This document shows, piece after piece, positions 60,948 to 64,000 of a stretch of 64,000 nt of DNA (its first letter is position 1; the number at the start of each line of letters is the position of its first letter). The stretch comes from Gandjariella thermophila (GTDB taxonomy: Bacteria > Actinomycetota > Actinomycetes > Mycobacteriales > Pseudonocardiaceae), in the NCBI RefSeq assembly GCF_005405885.1, contig NZ_BJFL01000001.1, positions 1 through 64,000 of the forward strand. Reading direction: 5' to 3'. A program made the position numbers and the translations under genes. Under the pieces are notes generated by a model. That model worked only from the letters and a program-made list of their open reading frames with translations. It had not been told where the DNA came from and searched no databases.

Positions 60948-61994
60948 CTAGTGCGGCCACCGCGGCTGGTAGCCGCTGGTGAGCTTGTCCCGATTGTGAT
61001 GCCATTTCGGTTCGGTGTTGGCGCCCCGGTTGGTGATTCCGCGCATCACTCGGATGAACGGCCCGTACACCTTCATGAGCGCCGAAGACAGCGTCCCGCC
61101 AGGGGGTTCGTCCATGAACGGCATGAACTTGTCCGGAAAACCGGGCATGGTGCAGCCGATGCAGATTCCGCCGACGTTGGGGCACCCGCCGATTCCGTCC
61201 ATCCAACCACGCTTGGTGACGTTGCAGTTTACCACCGGGCCCCAGCAACCTACCTTCACCTGACATTTCGGTGAGTTGTAGTCGCGGGCGAAGTCACCCT
61301 GCTCGTAGTACGCCGCCCGGTCGCAGCCCTCGTGCACCGTCTTGCCGAACAGCCAGGTGGGGCGGAGTTTGTCGTCCAGCGGGATCGGCGGGGCCGCGCC
61401 CGCGGCCTGGTAGAGCACCCACAGCAGGGTCTCCATGAAGTTGTCCGGCTGCACCGGGCAGCCCGGCACGTTGACGATCGGCAGGCCACCCGCGGAGCGG
61501 AACCCCCAGCCGAGGTAGTCCGCCAGCCCCATGCAGCCGGTGGGGTTGCCAGCCATCGCGTGAATCCCGCCATAGGTGGCGCAGGTACCGGCCGCCACCA
61601 CCGCCCACGCCTTCGGCGCCAGCAGGTCGATCCACTCGTTCAACGTTCTCGGCTTGCCGGTGCGCGGGTCGTTGCCCATCGAGGTCCAGTAGCCCTCGCC
61701 GTTGATCTTCTCGTTCGGGATCGATCCCTCGACCACGAAAATGAACGGCGCGTCGAGTTGACCATTCGCCGCCCGGTGGAACGCCTCCATGAACTCGGCG
61801 CCGTTCTCGTAGGCGAGCACCTTGTTGTGCAGGTGGACCTTGGGCAGCCCGGGTACCGCGCCGAGCACGACGTCCTCGATGCTCGGTAGCGACGCGTTCG
61901 TCATGGAGATCGTGTCGCCGTCACAGCTCATGCCCTCCGAGGTCCACAGGATATGGATCTCCTCGAAGCCCGGCGTCATCGATTGGACGCTCAT
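60948..61994 (-). CDS. hhyS: [NiFe]-hydrogenase small subunit, group 1h (HhyS)
   Basis: The 348-residue protein begins at the ATG at 61994 behind GGGGGGAGG. The proximal-cluster motif is SEGMSCDGDT: the second Cys of the usual C-x-x-C is Asp, as known for group 1h enzymes with a 3Cys-1Asp proximal cluster. Other cluster ligands are in AAGTCATYGG, NVPGCPVQPDN, VHEGCDRAAYYEQGDFA, VGCWGPVVNCNV and GGICIGCTMPGFPD. There is no Tat leader, unlike uptake hydrogenases of other group 1 types, so the complex should face the cytoplasm. It heads a seven-gene operon. Confidence 0.95.
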   Translation of the reverse strand: MSVQSMTPGFEEIHILWTSEGMSCDGDTISMTNASLPSIEDVVLGAVPGLPKVHLHNKVLAYENGAEFMEAFHRAANGQLDAPFIFVVEGSIPNEKINGEGYWTSMGNDPRTGKPRTLNEWIDLLAPKAWAVVAAGTCATYGGIHAMAGNPTGCMGLADYLGWGFRSAGGLPIVNVPGCPVQPDNFMETLLWVLYQAAGAAPPIPLDDKLRPTWLFGKTVHEGCDRAAYYEQGDFARDYNSPKCQVKVGCWGPVVNCNVTKRGWMDGIGGCPNVGGICIGCTMPGFPDKFMPFMDEPPGGTLSSALMKVYGPFIRVMRGITNRGANTEPKWHHNRDKLTSGYQPRWPH

Positions 61995-62070
61995 CGGCGT
62001 GCCTCCCCCCAGCCGAGCCGTGTCTGGCTCCAGCGGCTCGGTACCCCGCCCATTCTGGGCCGAGTCCGCT

Positions 62071-62090
62071 TTTCGAGAAAGTCCCCGGAA
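62071..62090. promoter_or_regulatory. Candidate regulatory half-site upstream of hhyS
   Basis: TTTCGAGAAAGTCCCCGGAA lies about 80 bases upstream of hhyS and shares GAAAGTCCC with the DosR-like box at 56608. Only one half-site is well conserved, so this is tentative. Confidence 0.25.
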
Positions 62091-62246
62091 CGGGTCACGA
62101 GGATGGAACAGATCGATCGAGTTGTGGTCTTCGGGATGCTGTCGTACCGTTCTTGTCCGCGCTGTTCGGCGGGCGCGGAAGTGAACCGAACATGCCGCCG
62201 GAGCGATTTCACGCGCCATTTGCGGCTGAAATACCGCCCAGCCGGT

Positions 62247-63140
62247 TCAGCGCGGAGCGGTGTCCTCCTCCCGTTCGCTTCCGGGACCCTGCAGCAACGG
62301 CGAGCGCGCCAGCAGCAGCGTGCACGCCACGATCAGGCCCGCGCCACCGACCTCGGCGGTGATCCACCCGCCGCCGCGGACGTGCTCGTCGAACACCGCG
62401 ACGCCCCAGCCGATCGCGACCAGCGGGTTGGCCAGCGTCAGCCCCGGTTGCGAGGCGACCAGCCGACCCGCCCGTAGCGCGTCCTGCAACAGCAGGAATC
62501 CCGCCGGCCCGACGACAAGCACGCCGTATGTCTGCCAGGCGGTCAGCACCCCGGCCATGCCGCCGGCGTATGCCGCCGTCATCCCGGTGACCAGGGCGGC
62601 GGTGAACCCGAACGAGACGCCGGTGGCCACGCCGAGGTATGCGGCGCGGCGGCCATGCTGGTTCCGGTGGGCGACGATCGTCAGCGCCGCGACGACCGCG
62701 ACGCTGACCGCGCAGCCCAGCACCCATGCCGCCACGGGGGCACGGCTCGGGTCGCCACCGCCGGGATCCAGCGCGTAGAGCAGCAGCGCCAACCCGACGC
62801 TCATGCCGACCACCGCGGCCCACTCTCTGACGTGCAGCCGGCTGTGGAACACGACGCCGGACAGCAGCAGGGTGATGCCCAACTCGAACACCAGGATCGG
62901 CTGGACCAGGGCGATCGGTCCGGTGCCCAGCGCGGCCGCCTGCAACAGGAAACCCGCGGCGATGGCGACCACGCCACCGACCCAGGCGGGCTGGTGCAGC
63001 AGGTCCCAGAGCATGGGGATGCCAACGCTGCGGCTGGCCGGTTCCCGGCGCGCGCCCTTGCGTTGCAGGACCGACGCCGTCGCGTTGGCGGCGGAGGCGA
63101 GCACCGCGAGAACCACGCTGAGTACCACCACGCCGGTCAC
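62247..63140 (-). CDS. EamA/DMT-family membrane transporter
   Basis: The 297-residue protein has about ten transmembrane helices and the DMT plan: an N-terminal segment VVLSVVLAVLASAANATASVLQ, then LLQAAALGTGPIALVQPILV, and a second half beginning AAYLGVATGVSFGFTAALV. It resembles the actinobacterial DMT proteins often annotated as integral membrane or Mg/quaternary-ammonium transporters. The substrate is unknown. The start at 63140 is GTG with AGGACG nearby. It lies upstream of the hydrogenase promoter region but is read in the same direction and may be a separate unit. Confidence 0.78.
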   Translation of the reverse strand: MTGVVVLSVVLAVLASAANATASVLQRKGARREPASRSVGIPMLWDLLHQPAWVGGVVAIAAGFLLQAAALGTGPIALVQPILVFELGITLLLSGVVFHSRLHVREWAAVVGMSVGLALLLYALDPGGGDPSRAPVAAWVLGCAVSVAVVAALTIVAHRNQHGRRAAYLGVATGVSFGFTAALVTGMTAAYAGGMAGVLTAWQTYGVLVVGPAGFLLLQDALRAGRLVASQPGLTLANPLVAIGWGVAVFDEHVRGGGWITAEVGGAGLIVACTLLLARSPLLQGPGSEREEDTAPR

Positions 63141-63635
63141 CGTCCTGCCGAGCCTTCCGAGGCCGTGCGCCGGCCCATGTTGCGGTGTTTCCCCGGGTCG
63201 CGCCGGATGACACCAGGTGTTACCGGGTGGCCGGTCGGCGGAGGTGACCTTGCCGTGCGTACGAAACCGCCCCGGCGAGGCGGCTCCCCACTACGCCCGC
63301 CGGGACGGCTTCGATCGGACACACGGGAGGTCCGACATCGAGCACGCTAGGCGGTGGGCCGTCACCACAGCGCCACGTGGCTCGCGGTGGTGCCGCGCGG
63401 CGATTTCTGCCGAACTGTGCCGCGGCGCACTGTGCCGATCGTGTAATTCTCGCCGGCCCGTTTCGATATGCAGACCGGGAAGCCGCGCCGGTCAGCCGCG
63501 GGAGCAGACGGGGACCAGGGCGCGGCGGCGGTGTGTGGCCACGGTTCCCCGCGGGCACACAGCGACCGTGGCTTCCCGAGTATCCCCGGCGGCGTCGGCC
63601 TCGCGGGACGGTCTTTTCGGAGGGGGCGGCGCCCG
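63141..63635. other. Gene-free interval between divergent genes
   Basis: I see no supported gene. A direct repeat ACTGTGCCG occurs twice near 63413-63440, and a GGAGGGGG ribosome binding site for the last gene lies at the right end. Confidence 0.4.
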
Positions 63636-64000
63636 GTGGACGTCGGCATGGACCTGGTCGGTTCCGGTGGGAACGGGGTGGCGACCGCGGTCGGGGCCGC
63701 GGGTCCCGCCGATCGCGCCCGCGGGTTATGGCACCGGCTGCTCGGCGCGGCGCCGGTCGCCGCGGTGGCCGTGCTCACCGGGCTGGTGTTCGTGCTGGTC
63801 CACCGCAGCCTGATCGACGACGCGTACATCACCCTGGACTACGCGCGAACGCTCGCCTGGCACGGCGAGTGGGGCATGATTCCCGGGCATCCGAACAACA
63901 CGGCCACCACGCCGCTGTACGTGGCTCTGCTGGCGGCGGTGACGCGGGTGACCGGCTCACCGGTGGTCGCCGTCGGCGTGGTATTCGTGGCCTGCTCGGC
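63636..64000 (+). CDS. Polytopic membrane protein, GT-C glycosyltransferase-like, 5' part
   Basis: The gene runs off the right edge after 121 codons. A GTG at 63636 follows GGAGGGGG; an in-frame ATG at 63648 is an alternative. After a cytoplasmic arm (1-35) come a transmembrane helix (APVAAVAVLTGLVFVLV) and the extracellular phrase SLIDDAYITLDYARTLAWHG, followed by NNTATTPLYVALLAAVTR. The acidic DD pair after the first helix and the later segment resemble GT-C fold lipid-linked sugar transferases and their relatives. The specific family cannot be fixed from this fragment. Confidence 0.65.
   Translation, partial: MDVGMDLVGSGGNGVATAVGAAGPADRARGLWHRLLGAAPVAAVAVLTGLVFVLVHRSLIDDAYITLDYARTLAWHGEWGMIPGHPNNTATTPLYVALLAAVTRVTGSPVVAVGVVFVACS

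Noticed and set aside
58546-61266. A 906-codon minus-strand frame running through the hydrogenase genes
   Set aside because: Only its last 190 codons (the NifU-like gene) are real. The rest is an out-of-frame reading of the large and small subunit genes.
1-64000. Insertion sequences, integrases, tRNA and attachment sites
   Set aside because: No transposase or integrase motif, no tRNA-like cloverleaf and no long terminal repeats were recognised, although a short tRNA could be missed by eye.

Overview
The window is uniformly very GC-rich (roughly 70% or more), with dense GTG/TTG starts, GGAGG-type ribosome binding sites and many ATGA/GTGA stop-start overlaps. The gene families point to a soil actinobacterium: MurT, DUF574 methyltransferase, XRE-TPR regulators with an internal Tat-like stretch, CsoR, and an actinobacterial group 1h [NiFe]-hydrogenase. 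My best guess is Pseudonocardiales (Amycolatopsis-like), but this rests on protein resemblance only. No rRNA, tRNA, CRISPR, transposase or phage structural genes were seen.

Left third (1-24.3 kb). The left edge cuts murT. Then come a polysaccharide-deacetylase lipoprotein, a PP2C phosphatase, a haloalkane dehalogenase, and a DHA2 drug-efflux transporter fused to three carboxypeptidase-regulatory-like repeats. A copper module (csoR, copZ and a CsoR-type operator) and a beta-glucosidase/TetR operon follow. A polyol/sugar operon comes next: DeoR regulator, binding protein, two permeases and a Zn-dependent polyol dehydrogenase. An HtrA-like protease, a frameshifted type II thioesterase, a TetR regulator and a DUF4383-like membrane protein complete the section.

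Middle (24.4-43.8 kb). An efeO-efeB iron uptake pair without efeU is followed by a secreted phospholipase C-type phosphoesterase that ends in a strong hairpin. An MHS-family transporter, a GntR/FCD repressor and a gentisate dioxygenase-like bicupin form an aromatic or organic-acid locus with a clear operator. A SatP/AceTr-like transporter follows. The myo-inositol operon is next: a LacI-type repressor divergent from iolC, a Cgl0159-type aldolase candidate, iolB, iolD, mmsA/iolA and an IolE-like TIM barrel. The same two-copy operator motif is found before iolC and again at the 3' end of the last gene.

Right third (43.8-64 kb). Here are small membrane proteins, a CPA1 Na+/H+ antiporter, and a PaoABC-like three-subunit molybdenum aldehyde/xanthine oxidoreductase. 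A GlsB/YeaQ stress membrane protein and a UspA protein overlapping a class III adenylate cyclase follow. Then come a translationally coupled SLOG-like/XRE-TPR pair, a GH27 alpha-galactosidase and a STAS protein. A complete seven-gene group 1h hydrogenase operon on the minus strand is built from the small subunit, large subunit, NifU-like, DUF5947, a 69-aa protein, DUF6084 and a DUF6893-like protein. An EamA transporter and the start of a polytopic GT-C-like membrane protein close the window.

A striking general feature is gene decay. At least eight loci are recognisable stubs or frameshifted genes: MaoC-like hydratase, TetR, lipase, thioesterase, patatin, heme-oxygenase-like enzyme, serine hydrolase and the last 25 residues of a Zn-alcohol dehydrogenase. 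They lie between intact catabolic operons, which suggests repeated insertion and deletion in an accessory chromosomal region.
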